Positions 18,112-27,688 of a stretch of DNA of 64,000 nucleotides are shown here, piece after piece (positions within the stretch are counted from its first letter, which is position 1; every line of letters starts with the position of its first letter). The DNA is from Roseiarcus sp963758335 (lineage in GTDB: Bacteria > Pseudomonadota > Alphaproteobacteria > Rhizobiales > Beijerinckiaceae). A program made the position numbers and the translations under genes. The notes under the pieces are model-generated. The model did no database searches. It saw only the letters and a list, made by a program, of their open reading frames with translations, and had not been told where the DNA came from. Where the stretch lies: positions 62,001 through 126,000 of the forward strand of contig CAVWVF010000005.1 in the NCBI GenBank assembly GCA_963758335.1. The letters run 5' to 3'.

Positions 18112-19650
18112 ATGCCGGGCGAGAGATTGTCGATGCGGAAGATACGCGAGGTGCTGCGCCTGCGATTTGCTCAGGGGCTGAGCCAGCGGGCGATCGGGAT
18201 CAGTTTGCGGCTGAGCACGGGGGCGGTGAACACGTACCTCAATCGTGCGCGGCGGGCAGGACTGGGTTGGCCGTTACCGGACGGGTTGGACGACGCGCAA
18301 CTGGAGACGCTGCTGTATCCGCCTCCGCCGGCGGTGGCGGCGGAGCAGCGGCCGGCGCCGGACTGGGCGGCGGTGCACCGCGAGTTGCGGCGGCCGAATA
18401 TGACGCTATCGCTGCTCTGGGAAGAATACCGTGGCGGAACGGGAGCCCAGGACGGGTTTGGCTACTCCTGGTTCTGCGACCTGTATCGCGAATGGGTTGG
18501 CCGGCTGAAGCCGACACTGCGCCAGGTGCACACCGCGGGTGAGCGGATCTTCGTCGACTTCGCCGGTCACGCCATGGAGGTGATCGACGGGGCGACCGGA
18601 GAGGTGCGCCGGGCCGAGATATTCGTCGCGGTGCTGGGCGCCTCCAGCTACACCTTCGCCGAAGCGACCTGGACGCAGTCGCTGCCGGATTGGATTGCCG
18701 CGCACGTCGCCATGCTGGCGTTCATCGGTGGCGCGCCGCGGCAGATCGTCAGCGACAACCTGCGCGCCGGGATCACCCGGGCCTGCTTCTACGAGCCGCT
18801 GGTCAACCGCACTTATGCCGATATGGCGTCGCACTACGGCACCGCAGTGGTTCCGGCACGGCCGTACAAGCCGCGCGACAAGGCCAAGGTGGAAGTCGGC
18901 GTTCAGGTGGTGCAGCGCTGGATATTGGCGCGTCTGCGCAATCGGCAGTTCTTCTCCCTGGCCGAACTAAATCAAGCGATCCGCGAACTGGTCGATCAGC
19001 TCAACGATCGGCCAATGCGCGGCTGGGGCGCCACCCGACGCGCGCTCTATGAGCAGGTCGACCGGCCCGCCCTGCGGGAGCTGCCGCCGGCGGCCTACGA
19101 ATATGCTGACTGGAAGCGCTGCCGGGTCAACCTCGACTACCACGTCGAGATCGACAAGCACTTCTACTCGGTGCCGTTCCGGCTGCTCCGCGAAGAGGTG
19201 GAAGCGCGCATCACTGCAAAGACGGTGGAGATCTTCCACCACGGCAAGCTGGTCGCCGCCCATCTGCGTAGCCTGCGGCCGTACCGCCCGACCACGCTCG
19301 CCGACCACATGCCGAGTTCGCACCGGCGCTACCGCGACTGGACGCACGAGCGGATCCTGCGAGAGGCGGCAGCGATCGGCGACGACGCCGCGGCGTTGGT
19401 CGAGATCATCCTGCGTTCGCGCCCGCATCCCGAGCAGGGGTTCCGCTCCTGCATCGGCATTCTCCGGCTGGCGACGCGCTACGACGCCGAGCGGCTGGAT
19501 GCCGCCTGCGCACGGGCGCTCGCCCTGGGCACCCGCTCGTACAGCTCGGTCGCTGCGATCCTGAAGAATGCCCAGGACAGGAAGCCGCGCGAGCCGGACC
19601 ACCCCAGCCTGTTCCACGAGAACATCCGCGGCCCCGGCTACTACCATTGA
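18112..19650 (+). CDS. istA: IstA, IS21-family transposase
   Basis: A 512-residue DDE transposase. The N-terminal helix-turn-helix reads IREVLRLRFAQGLSQRAIG, and the integrase core shows GERIFVDFAG (first Asp), IVSDNLRAGIT (second Asp) and PRDKAKVEVGVQVV (Glu). The C-terminal domain includes HFYSVPFRLL. ATG 18112 is chosen because GGAGG lies 6 bases before it; the in-frame ATG at 18106 directly abuts the ribosome site. It works with IstB, which starts 11 bases after its stop. Confidence 0.95.
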   Translation: MPGERLSMRKIREVLRLRFAQGLSQRAIGISLRLSTGAVNTYLNRARRAGLGWPLPDGLDDAQLETLLYPPPPAVAAEQRPAPDWAAVHRELRRPNMTLSLLWEEYRGGTGAQDGFGYSWFCDLYREWVGRLKPTLRQVHTAGERIFVDFAGHAMEVIDGATGEVRRAEIFVAVLGASSYTFAEATWTQSLPDWIAAHVAMLAFIGGAPRQIVSDNLRAGITRACFYEPLVNRTYADMASHYGTAVVPARPYKPRDKAKVEVGVQVVQRWILARLRNRQFFSLAELNQAIRELVDQLNDRPMRGWGATRRALYEQVDRPALRELPPAAYEYADWKRCRVNLDYHVEIDKHFYSVPFRLLREEVEARITAKTVEIFHHGKLVAAHLRSLRPYRPTTLADHMPSSHRRYRDWTHERILREAAAIGDDAAALVEIILRSRPHPEQGFRSCIGILRLATRYDAERLDAACARALALGTRSYSSVAAILKNAQDRKPREPDHPSLFHENIRGPGYYH

Positions 19651-19661
19651 AAGGAGAGACG

Positions 19662-20432
19662 ATGCTGACCCACCCTCTGGCCGAGCGCCTGCGCAGCCTC
19701 GGCATGGCCGCCATGGCCGATGCGTTCCTCGAGATGCAGACCACGTCGGCCGCCACCGATCTCACCCGCGAGGACTGGCTCGGCCTGCTGCTCGACCGCG
19801 AAGTGACCGCGCGCGACAACAAGCGTCTCGGCCGACGATTGCGCCAGGCCAGATTGCGCCAGAACGCTGTGGTCGAGGATACCGACTTCCGCACCCCGCG
19901 CGGTCTGGACCGTGCCCTGTTCCACAAACTCACTGGCTGTGACTGGATCCGTCACAGCCAGCACCTGGTGATCGGCGGTCCGACGGGTACCGGCAAATCG
20001 TGGCTGGCCTGCGCTCTGGGACACAAGGCCTGCCGGGAAGGCTTCTCGGTGCTCGATCGGCGTGCGCCGCGGCTGTTCGCCGAGCTCGCCACCGCCCGTG
20101 GTGAAGGAAGGCTGCCGCGGATGCTGGCGATGCTGGAGCGCACCAGGCTGCTGATCATCGACGACTGGGGTCCGGAACCGCTGACCGCCGAGCAGCGGCG
20201 AGATCTGCTGGAGATCGTCGATGACCGGTACGAGAAGGGCTCGCTGCTGGTGACCAGCCAGGTCCCCGTGACGCGCTGGCACGAACTGGTCGGCGATCCG
20301 ACGATCGGCGATGCCATCCTCGACCGCGTCGTGCACCGCGCCCATCGCATCGAGCTGAAGGGGCCGAGTCTACGCAAGCGTCACGCTGTCAGTGCTCCGA
20401 CGGAGGGCGACAGCTCTGCCGCTGTCCGATGA
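19662..20432 (+). CDS. istB: IstB, IS21 helper ATPase
   Basis: A 256-residue AAA+ protein related to DnaC that assists IstA in target selection. It shows Walker A GGPTGTGKSWLA and Walker B LLIIDDWG, and the family ending LKGPSLRK. AAGGAGAG stands 6 bases before ATG 19662. Confidence 0.95.
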   Translation: MLTHPLAERLRSLGMAAMADAFLEMQTTSAATDLTREDWLGLLLDREVTARDNKRLGRRLRQARLRQNAVVEDTDFRTPRGLDRALFHKLTGCDWIRHSQHLVIGGPTGTGKSWLACALGHKACREGFSVLDRRAPRLFAELATARGEGRLPRMLAMLERTRLLIIDDWGPEPLTAEQRRDLLEIVDDRYEKGSLLVTSQVPVTRWHELVGDPTIGDAILDRVVHRAHRIELKGPSLRKRHAVSAPTEGDSSAAVR

Positions 20433-20528
20433 ACACCGGTCCGCTCCGAGCCTGCCGATCACGCCGCCTGAGCCGCGGCTCACCCGGCTATCACCCATTG
20501 CATTGCGTTACGTAACGGGAATCCCGCC

Positions 20529-20852
20529 ATGCCAAGAGGCCGACACCCCGAAGCTGAGCACCCGCTCAGCAACGCCGAACGCCAAGCCCGCTATCGCGCG
20601 CGCCGCGAAGCCCACAAGGCAGTGCCCGTCGTCCGATATCGGCGGCCTGCCGACCGGCGCACCCGCTCGCAGCGCTGGCTCGACACGGTCGCCGGGCTCC
20701 TCGCCCTGCAAGCCGAATACGCCGCCTGGTACGACGCCTTGCCGGATAGCCTCCGCGACACCCCTACTGCTGCGGCCTTGCAGGCCATCGTCGATCTGGA
20801 TCTCGATGAACTCGCCGCCATCGTGCCGCCGCGGGGGTACGGACGCGATTGA
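20529..20852 (+). CDS. Accessory protein of the IS21 element
   Basis: A 107-residue basic protein starting MPRGRHPEAEHPLSNAERQ with RYRARREAHK, followed by helical, acidic C-terminal segments (QAIVDLDLDELAAIVPP). The SNAERQARYRARR pattern is common in small proteins carried behind istB. It lies inside the element, about 95 bases after istB. Its role is unknown; it may bind DNA. Confidence 0.7.
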   Translation: MPRGRHPEAEHPLSNAERQARYRARREAHKAVPVVRYRRPADRRTRSQRWLDTVAGLLALQAEYAAWYDALPDSLRDTPTAAALQAIVDLDLDELAAIVPPRGYGRD

Positions 20853-21019
20853 CCGGCCAGGAGCAAGCAATGTGCATCCGCAACTATCGGGGAAAATATG
20901 CCGAGCCGCGCTGGCGCCGCTTGACGAACACCAAGGAAAGATGAGACGGGACAACCGTCAGTGACAACCACCCACCGTGACGGCGTGCCGCTCGCCAGCG
21001 CCCGCTCAGGCCAGCGCGA

Positions 21020-21093
21020 GCGGGTGTTCATGATCACCGGAATCGGTGTTCATGATCGAACGGATTAACCGTTCAAGATCACCGGAATGCGCA
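21020..21093. repeat. IS21 right terminal repeats
   Basis: Two inverted copies of the end motif (GATCACCGGAATCGGTGTTC and a more diverged copy running to TGCGCA) face the left-end array. They define the right boundary of the element. Confidence 0.75.
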
Positions 21094-21229
21094 ACTGGCT
21101 GCATCGTCGGGCCGGACCCGGCTTCATTGACGATGTCGTCGGGGCAGATTCGCTGAGTGCAGGGCTCCGTCGAGAACTCGCCAGCTGCGCTAGCTAGCCT
21201 TCCTCGGCCATCTCGTCTCGCCTGCCGCT

Positions 21230-21683
21230 GCCCGTTTGGCGCGCGATGCCGAACAGGTCATGATTGTTCGACGGGCGCGCTCTTGGGACCGCTCACGCCC
21301 TGCCAGCGCGTCCACAGGCCGGCGAAGGCGAACAGTGCAAACCACATCAAGGTCCTGCGCGGCTTCGTGTTGGCGTATTCACAAAACGAAGTGGCGGGCG
21401 CGATGCAGCGGTTCCTCTTGCCGAGCCATCCTCCGCCAGTTCGGGCTTGTGAGGTTGCGGATGTTGGTCACAGGCCCGCCGCGATACTGCGGCAGCCGCG
21501 GCATGCCACAGCGCGCCATGACCAGCTCGCGCTCACCATCGGTGCCGACGCGGACGATCGGAGCCACCTGGTCGGGGAAAAAATCGCCGGCAGGGGCGGC
21601 AGATTGCCTGGGCGAACCTGCTTCACGCTGGACAGGTCGCGGATAGCGGATTGCCCTTTGGTGACGCTGTAGGGGTTGCACAT
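21230..21683 (-). pseudogene. SRAP (YedK/HMCES-type) protein remnant
   Basis: Starts MCNPYSVTKGQSAIRDL with the catalytic Cys2. After a frameshift near 21575 it continues FFPDQVAPIVRVGTDGERE and GGPVTNIRNLTSPNWR, shifts again into WLGKRNRCIAPATSFCEYAN and FAFAGLWTRWQGVSG, and fades out near 21230 at NHDLFG. SRAP proteins crosslink to abasic sites in single-stranded DNA. At least three breaks make it non-functional, and the IS21 element lies just downstream. Confidence 0.8.
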
Positions 21684-21720
21684 GGCGACAACCTCTGCAG
21701 CGATCGGGGGCGACAGGGCA

Positions 21721-22083
21721 ATGAGGACGAAATTGCTATCCACACTCCGCTCACTCGCCAACGCGATCCTGGGGAAGACCGGCAAGCCGGATCGGCTCGA
21801 CACAGCGACCCGTATGACGATGGACGCGGATTTCCGCCGCAGGGGCGAGCCCTCAACGCCAGAGCGCGACCCGGCGCAGAAGGTCGACGCCAGTCGACAA
21901 GCTGATCCGGATGGTTGGCGAGCAAGACGCGAAGCCGCCGCCGCGTCGCGCAAAGGCGCCGACGTATTCAAATCGTCTCCGCCGCACCAAGAGGCGCAGA
22001 TAAGGCCTATGAATGGTGTTCGCTTTTCGCCCCGTCGCCTCCGGCAGGCGCTAGGGCCGGCGGTTCGGGTAGCCATGTGGTAG
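21721..22083 (+). CDS. Possible hypothetical protein
   Basis: The open frame from ATG 21721 (MRTKLLSTLRSLANAILG) encodes about 120 residues, mostly polar and charged (GWRARREAAAASRKGADV). There is no recognisable domain and no clear ribosome site, and it may be non-coding DNA upstream of the SRAP remnant. Confidence 0.2.
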   Translation: MRTKLLSTLRSLANAILGKTGKPDRLDTATRMTMDADFRRRGEPSTPERDPAQKVDASRQADPDGWRARREAAAASRKGADVFKSSPPHQEAQIRPMNGVRFSPRRLRQALGPAVRVAMW

Positions 22084-22133
22084 CCGCACCGTTCAAGCAA
22101 CGCCGCGTGTTTAGCATAACTTCTTGAACTTAT

Positions 22134-22210
22134 TGGCGCGCCCGACAGGATTCGAACCTGTGGCCTCTGCCTTCGGAGGGCAACGCTCTATCCAGCTGAG
22201 CTACGGGCGC
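22134..22210 (-). tRNA. tRNA-Arg (anticodon CCG)
   Basis: On the minus strand the acceptor stem GCGCCCG/CGGGCGC, D-arm GCTCAGCTGGATAGAGC, anticodon loop CTCCGAA (anticodon CCG), T-arm ACAGGTTCGAATCCTGT and an encoded CCA (22134-22136) form a complete cloverleaf. It reads CGG codons. Confidence 0.97.
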
Positions 22211-22337
22211 ATCACGTCCCCGCCGATCAGGACCGGCGGGACCTCTCCCATAGACGAATTCGACGCGGAAGGGAATTCCCCGCGCCGCTTCAGGCCGCGA
22301 GCGGCGCCGGCGCCTGCTCGACGCCGAAATATAGCAG

Positions 22338-23189
22338 TTAGCGCGGTTCGATGTCTGAGAGCGGCATCACGACGAAGATGTCGGTGGTGTTGAAGGCGGG
22401 GTCGACAGCCGGGACAGTGCTGAAGGTCGCGCCGAGGCGCCAGTAGCCTTTGACGAGCGGCGGCAGGACGCGGATCAGCGCGCGCGGGTCGGCCGGCGGC
22501 ACGGAGCAGCCATAGCCGGACGGGCCGGCGCAATGGCGCCACGGCGCGACTCGCCACGACAGATCGCCGCCGCCAGCGGCAAGCGCCCGGATGCCGCCCG
22601 CGTGCAGGGCGGGATCGGCCCCCGGCAGGCTCGCGCAGCCGATCATCGCGTCGATGTTGTGATGGCGCGCATAGGCCCAGAGCCCGCGCCACAGCAGTTC
22701 GAGCACGCGCCGGCCGCGGTGGGTCGGCGCGATGCAGGCACGGCCGACCTCGAGAAAGCGGGTCAGGGGGCGGCGGGCGATCAGCGAATCGACGTCGAAT
22801 TCGAGCGCGCTGTAGAAGCCGAAGTTGCGCTCGGCCACGTCCTGCCGCAGCAGACGATAGACGCCGACGAACCGCGGCGAGCCGTCGCGATGATGAAGCG
22901 TTCTGTCGACCACGATCAGATGGTCGCTGACGGCGTCGAACGGACAAACGTCGCGGCGAATGATCCGGGCGGTCGGATCGGGGGTGGCGCCGCCCTCCTC
23001 GAAGAACGCCCGATAGCGCAGCTTCTGCGCCCGCCGGACGTCCTTCTTGGTGATCGCCAGTCGCGCTTCGAGCGCGCCGGATCGCGCCAGCACCGGGCCG
23101 AGGCCCGCGAGATCGCGTTTGCGGGAGAATCGACGCAGGAACCCGCGGGCGCCGTCCGCCCCCGGCCTCGATGCGAATGTCAGCGCCAC
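22338..23189 (-). CDS. OlsB-like GNAT-family acyltransferase (ornithine lipid synthesis)
   Basis: A 283-residue protein of the hemolysin-like acyltransferase family. Motifs: LAITKKDVRRAQKLRYRAFF, FDAVSDHLIVVD, GVYRLLRQDVAERNFGFYSA, EVGRACIAPTHRG and the ending KGYWRLGA followed by FNTTDIFVV, typical of OlsB. OlsB transfers a 3-hydroxyacyl group from acyl carrier protein to ornithine, the first step to phosphorus-free ornithine lipids. GTG 23189 is chosen because GGGGA precedes it and the upstream frame belongs to the kinase region. No olsA is next to it in this window. Confidence 0.8.
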   Translation of the reverse strand: MALTFASRPGADGARGFLRRFSRKRDLAGLGPVLARSGALEARLAITKKDVRRAQKLRYRAFFEEGGATPDPTARIIRRDVCPFDAVSDHLIVVDRTLHHRDGSPRFVGVYRLLRQDVAERNFGFYSALEFDVDSLIARRPLTRFLEVGRACIAPTHRGRRVLELLWRGLWAYARHHNIDAMIGCASLPGADPALHAGGIRALAAGGGDLSWRVAPWRHCAGPSGYGCSVPPADPRALIRVLPPLVKGYWRLGATFSTVPAVDPAFNTTDIFVVMPLSDIEPR

Positions 23190-23248
23190 TCCAGCGTCCC
23201 CGCGAATTTGCTTTGTCCACAAAGCAGAACCATGTTCGCCGGAAGGTT

Positions 23249-25024
23249 TTATGACGCCCGGCCGAGCGCGCCAAGCAGCGTGTCCCCTCGGCCGCACAGA
23301 TGCTCGATTTCCCCGGCCAGATCGCCGAAGTCGAAGGGTTTGACCAGGAATGCGTCGAACCCCGCCGCCTTGCACGCCCGCCGCTCGTCCTCGAGCGCAT
23401 TGGCGGTCAATGCGATGACCGGCGTTCTGGGCGAGCGGCTCTCGGCCTCGAGCCGGCGCAGACGCCGCGTCGCTTCGAGGCCGTCGAGGCCCGGCATCTT
23501 GAGGTCCATGAGGATGAGGTCGAACGCGGCCGGCGCGCCGGGCGCGGGCGCGGCGAGTCGCAACGCTTCGTCTCCGTCCGCCGCGCGGACGACGTCGAAA
23601 CCGAGGCGGGCGAGGGCCTTCTGCGCGATGAGGGCGTTGATGTCGTTGTCCTCGGCGAGCAGCGCCCGCCGCGTCGGCGATCGTGTCTCGTCCGGCCGCT
23701 CGCGGGGAAATTCCGCCGCCAGGCGCTCGAACAGCGAGCGCGCGCGCACCGGTTTCACGAGCCATCCGTCGAAGCCCGCAAGCGACGTCTGCCCGAAGGC
23801 CCGACGCTCGAACAGCGAAAACAGGACCAGGCTCTTCGGCGCGCCGGCCGCTCGGGCGGCGCGCGCCAGCCGGTCGGTCGCCTCGGGGCCGAGCGCGCAA
23901 TCGACGATGACGAGGTCCGGCCGCTCGGATTCGGCAAGGGCGGCAAGGCCGGATTCGAGCCCTTCCGCGCGCGCGACCCTGGCCCCGGCTTCGATCAGGC
24001 GCGCCGCGATGGCGGGGGCCTCGAACGGCGAATTGGCGATGATGAGCGCCCGCGCGCCCCTGAGCTCCGCCCCCTTGATGTCGCGGGCGCCGGCGCCCGC
24101 GCGGGAAGCCTTCGGCAGAAAGACCGAGAAGGCGAAGACCGAACCGCCGCCGGGGTTGTCGTCGAGAGTCAGCGCGCCGCCCATCAGGCGGACGAGTTGG
24201 CGGGAGATGGCGAGCCCCAGCCCCGCGCCCTCGGATCGGCGCGCGTCGGAGCCGTCGCCCTGCTCGAAGTCCTCGAAAATCGCCGCGCGCCGATCCGGCG
24301 GCACGCCCGGGCCGGTGTCGGTCACCGCGAAGCGCAGCGTCCGCTCCTGCCCGGGCTCGACCGAGACGCAGACGCCGCCGACCGAGGTGAACTTCACAGC
24401 GTTGCCGGCGAGGTTCATCAGCACCTGCCTCAGGCGCATGCCGTCGGCGAGCACGAAACGCGGCGCCTCGGCGCTGATCGAGGCGGCGATTTCGAGCCCC
24501 TTGCTCTGGGCGCGCGGCGCGAGCAGCTCGACCACGCCCTCGACGAGCTTCACGAGATCGACCGTCTCGACGACGAGGCCGAGATGGCCGGTCTCGAACT
24601 TGGAGAGATCGAGAATCTGGTCGACGAGCGCGATCAGCGCCGCGCCGGAACTGCGGATCGTCTCGACGTAGCTCATGTTCTCGGGGCTAAGCTCAGCGTC
24701 GCGCAACAGGTCCGCCATGCCGAGAATGCCGTTGATCGGGGTGCGGATCTCGTGGCTCATGGTGGCGAGGAAGCGGGATTTCGCTTCGCTCGCCGCCTCC
24801 GCCCTGTCGCGCGCCGCGGCGGCTTCCTTGAGCCGCCAGACCTCGTCGCGCAGCGCCTCGTTCTCGACCGCGGCGCGCTTCGCACGCTCCTCGGCCTTCG
24901 ACCAGGCGCGCGCCAGCGCAGCCGCGAGCCCGACCGCGAGCGCGAGCGCGACGATCGCCCCCGCCTGAAGGCTCAGCGCATGCGCAGCAATGATCGCGCC
25001 CGTGTCCATCGAAGGCCCCGCCAT
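23249..25024 (-). CDS. Hybrid sensor histidine kinase with two receiver domains
   Basis: A 591-residue protein. One N-terminal membrane helix (IVALALAVGLAAALARA) leads into a coiled coil, the dimerisation domain with His91 in SHEIRTPINGIL, and the ATPase domain (NLAGNAVKFTS, TDTGPGVPPD, GAGLGLAIS). A degenerate receiver domain follows around 335-440 and a complete one around 455-580, with the phospho-acceptor Asp in LILMDLKMPGLDG and Lys in AFLVKPFD. It lacks an evident periplasmic sensor. It lies 59 bases before the OlsB-like gene on the same strand, so the two may share a transcript. Confidence 0.9.
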   Translation of the reverse strand: MAGPSMDTGAIIAAHALSLQAGAIVALALAVGLAAALARAWSKAEERAKRAAVENEALRDEVWRLKEAAAARDRAEAASEAKSRFLATMSHEIRTPINGILGMADLLRDAELSPENMSYVETIRSSGAALIALVDQILDLSKFETGHLGLVVETVDLVKLVEGVVELLAPRAQSKGLEIAASISAEAPRFVLADGMRLRQVLMNLAGNAVKFTSVGGVCVSVEPGQERTLRFAVTDTGPGVPPDRRAAIFEDFEQGDGSDARRSEGAGLGLAISRQLVRLMGGALTLDDNPGGGSVFAFSVFLPKASRAGAGARDIKGAELRGARALIIANSPFEAPAIAARLIEAGARVARAEGLESGLAALAESERPDLVIVDCALGPEATDRLARAARAAGAPKSLVLFSLFERRAFGQTSLAGFDGWLVKPVRARSLFERLAAEFPRERPDETRSPTRRALLAEDNDINALIAQKALARLGFDVVRAADGDEALRLAAPAPGAPAAFDLILMDLKMPGLDGLEATRRLRRLEAESRSPRTPVIALTANALEDERRACKAAGFDAFLVKPFDFGDLAGEIEHLCGRGDTLLGALGRAS

Positions 25025-25556
25025 CCGAGACTGAGAATCTCAGACCGGGGTTGAGATATCCTTTTCGAGGATTGCGCGGGGCTGTCGCGGGCGACGGGGC
25101 CGCCGCTTTGGAAGGCGCCGGGCCGAGAACCGGGGTCCTGGCGGTGACGGCCTAACTAGGGTCGCGACGCGGGCTTGTACCAGATATTGGGGTTCAAGAC
25201 CTGCGCGGCCATACCATTCCCGGGCGCGAATCGGGACTTTTCAAGGGGTTGCGGCGCCATTTCCGGGCGGCGCAACTCCCAACCGGCGTCTTGTTCCATC
25301 CAAAGAGTCCGCGAAGCGGGCGTCTCGAGGGACCTGCTGGCGGAGCCAGCGAGCATCCTTCGAGGCCCATGACGATGGGCGCATCGGGAACGGCGCCGAA
25401 AATCCTTTCCAATATGCGCCGTGAGCCCGCCCGAAACCGGAAAACGCACGCAAACAGGACCGAAAAACCCTTCCTTTTCCTTCCCTTTTCTTCCATTTCT
25501 GACCGCGATTCGCGACTTGTCAAAGGGTTGCGCCCGATAGGGCCGCGAAAATTTTT
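25025..25556. other. 532-base intergenic stretch with weak repeats
   Basis: No gene is supported. A motif GACTTTTCAAGGGGTTGCG near 25235 recurs diverged as GACTTGTCAAAGGGTTGCG near 25512, and a CATCCTTCGAGGC-type interspersed repeat arm is visible near 25356. Confidence 0.4.
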
Positions 25557-26711
25557 CGCTCTTATTGTGTTTCGTGTTGATACGGTCCGAGTCCGGCAGC
25601 GGCGGCGATCCAGGGAGCCGGGCCGCCATCGGCGGGCATGGCTTCGAGGGTTCGGCGCCAACTCAGGTACGTGGGAAGGTTTTCGGTGGCGACGCCGTGG
25701 AAGCGTCGCATCCACTCTTTGAGGCGTCCGTGGTAGGCGTTGACGTTGTTTATATGGAACTGCAATTCTTCGGGCTTGGGGTTGCCGGGCGCGGGTAGGA
25801 CATGGACTTTGAGCTTGGCCCGCTTGGCGAAAGCGGTGATGGCCGAGCCGCCGTCGCAGCAGAAATCGGTTGAAGGCGGAATTCGTTCGCCGAACGCTTC
25901 TTTTAGGCTGGCGGCGTCGAGGCGGGACAGGACGGCGTCGAACGTGGCGCCGCTGCGGTCGCGAGCCACGACGACGGGAATCTGCTCGGCCGAGAGGCCG
26001 CGCTTGGCGGCTTTGCCGCCGCGGCGGCGCGCGGGCCTGGCGAGGCCGCCCCGCCGACCCTTTAAGGACTCGAGTATGAATGTTTCATCGGCCTCGACGA
26101 TGCCCGAAAGGCTCTTGGGTTTGTCGAGGTTGAGAGCGGCGAGAAACCGATGCCGCCATCGGAAGGCGGTGCTCGGGTGGATCTGGCAGCGGTCGGCCGC
26201 CTTGGCGAGGCTCTCCCCTTCGATCAGGGCTCGCGCCTGATCGAACCAGCGATCCTTGTTGTGCAGGCCGGCCACCGGAGTGCTGTGAACGGATTGAAAG
26301 TCCTGCGGCATTCCACGCAGCGATAGCGCGGCAAACCTCTCGCCTCACCCCAGGGCCGGACATCGAGCGCGCCGCAGCGCGGACATCCCGTCCGCGAATA
26401 ACGCTCCTTTGCGATTTCCCGGAAAATATCGCGCTCGCCCGATGCGGAAAGCGTCGCCGCAACCGCATCGCTGCGCTCCTCGGCCCTCTTCGCGTCCCCC
26501 GCCGCAGACCTCGGTTCGCAGATCTCGACGCCCTCCTCACAGGGATCGTCAGCTTCCGCGAGCGCGAGCTCGCGAAACACGACACGGCGCTGCGCCGCAC
26601 TCAACGACGACAGCGCGGCCAGCCATCCCGCGAAATCCGACGGCTTCATCTTCCCCCCCAAAATGCCCAGAGCCTTTATCGCTCATGTCAACACACATTG
26701 CAATAAGAGCG
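25557..26711 (-). mobile_element. IS1595-family insertion sequence
   Basis: About 1155 bases bounded by inverted ends CGCTCTTATTG and CAATAAGAGCG, with similarity continuing inwards (GTGTTGA on both sides). The outside flanks AAAATTTTT (25548-25556) and AAAGTTTTT (26712-26720) look like an AT-rich target duplication with one mismatch. It contains one transposase broken by a frameshift. Confidence 0.8.
25562..26649 (-). pseudogene. IS1595-family transposase, frameshifted
   Basis: The N-terminal half starts MKPSDFAGWLAALSSLS and carries the zinc ribbon CPRCGALDV and YRCVECRRTFNPFT. One base is then missing near 26270, and the catalytic half continues TPVAGLHNKDRWF, IVEADETFI (catalytic DE), PVVVARDRSGATFD, DFCCDGGSAI and FHINNVNAYHGRLKEWM, ending at 25562. 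The full product would be about 360 residues, usual for the family. Either the copy is dead or the break is a sequencing error. Confidence 0.8.
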
Positions 26712-26716
26712 AAAGT

Positions 26717-27330
26717 TTTTTTTGCTCCCTCCCTTCCCAGAAACTCCCCTTTGGCGCCGAGGAAACCGGGGCCGTGCGCCGCCGCCGCCGGAGGCATCGG
26801 ATGCGCGGCGCCGGTAGGCCTAAGGCTCCGATTGAAGCGAGCAAATCGGGCTCTCCTTCAGGGCGACGGTTATCAGAACGGATATAGAACACAAACCCGA
26901 GCTTGGCAAGAAATTGTTGGCTTTCTGGGCGGTTCCGCTTTGCCGTCACGCCGCCGCTGACACGGCGCGGCTCAAAGGATCGATGATCGCCTCTTGCCTC
27001 TTGCCTCTGGCCCTCGGCGCGCGCGCCGCGCGCTGCGAGGCGCAGCGGGCCGCACGGGTTCGACGGAACCGGACAAATCGGCGATCTCCTTTAGGGCGGC
27101 AGCAAGCTGGCAGTGTTTGAACAAACATAGAACATTTTCGCAACTCTGGCAAGGAATTGTCCTCTGCGCGGCTTCGGGGTTACCGCTCAGCGTTCACTGT
27201 CGTGGTCGAAACGGCGCTTCCCGAAGCGCAATCGCCTCCTTTGAATTCAGTTTGTTATCGCCGCCCTTTGGAGTTGTACTGGAAAATGGTATCTTACTGC
27301 CGAAGATAAAATACAAGTTCATGATATAAT
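26717..27330. other. 614-base stretch without a supported gene
   Basis: This lies between the IS1595 element and the palindromes downstream of the porin. Two diverged copies of a block (TAGAACAC...GGCAAGAAATTGT near 26882 and TAGAACAT...GGCAAGGAATTGT near 27128) are visible. No coding frame is convincing. Confidence 0.4.
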
Positions 27331-27402
27331 TTTCACTCGGCCCATCCCCTCACACCGCTGGCTGGTTCATGCCTTGAGCAGCGGCCGGGCGCCTCTGTCA
27401 CC

Positions 27403-27585
27403 GTCATGGCCGGGCTTATCCCGGCCATCCACGCGCTCGTGCTGCAATGTCGCATACGTTTGTCGTCGCAATTGGTGGAAAACAGGGACCTTTCGTCGGT
27501 TGATGGAGAACGGCGCCACGGCTTGGGACGGCTTGGGCGCGGAACCGCGTGGATGGCCGGGACGAGCCCGGCCATGACCCCGGGC
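27403..27585. repeat. REP-like palindromes downstream of the porin
   Basis: CATGGCCGGGCTTATCCCGG followed by CCATCCACGCG, and an inverted partner GTGGATGGCCGGGACGAGCC near 27550, form a pair facing each other about 130 bases apart. Such GGCCGGG palindromes are dispersed intergenic repeats in alphaproteobacteria. Confidence 0.75.
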
Positions 27586-27688
27586 TGTCGAGGAACGAAC
27601 CCGCCGGACGGGCGGGCCCGGCGCTCGCAGACGCGATCCAAAAAATCCCCGGACTCCGGGGGTCTTGTTTCAACCGGTCGGTTGGCGA

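Larger units (their letters stand above)
17908..21093 (+). mobile_element. Complete IS21-family insertion sequence (about 3.19 kb)
   Basis: The element carries istA, istB and a small accessory gene between inverted ends: TGCGCGTTCCGGTGGATC at the left and TGCGCATTCCGGTGATC (reverse complement) at the right. The left end lies in the sequence right after the HNH gene. TGGC occurs beside both ends and could be a short target duplication, but this is uncertain. Both transposition genes are intact, so the element may be active. Confidence 0.85.

Noticed and set aside
22533..25054. Two long plus-strand frames opposite the OlsB-like and hybrid kinase genes
   Set aside because: Ser/Arg/Ala-rich shadow composition; the minus strand carries all recognisable motifs.
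25156..25715. Overlapping minus-strand frames left of the IS1595 element
   Set aside because: They run across the element boundary and through repeated intergenic sequence with no recognisable domain.
27333..27688. C-terminal extension of the porin frame to 27333
   Set aside because: After the frame break the sequence is Arg-rich and then reads through a REP palindrome; the true porin end in the other frame is at 27689.
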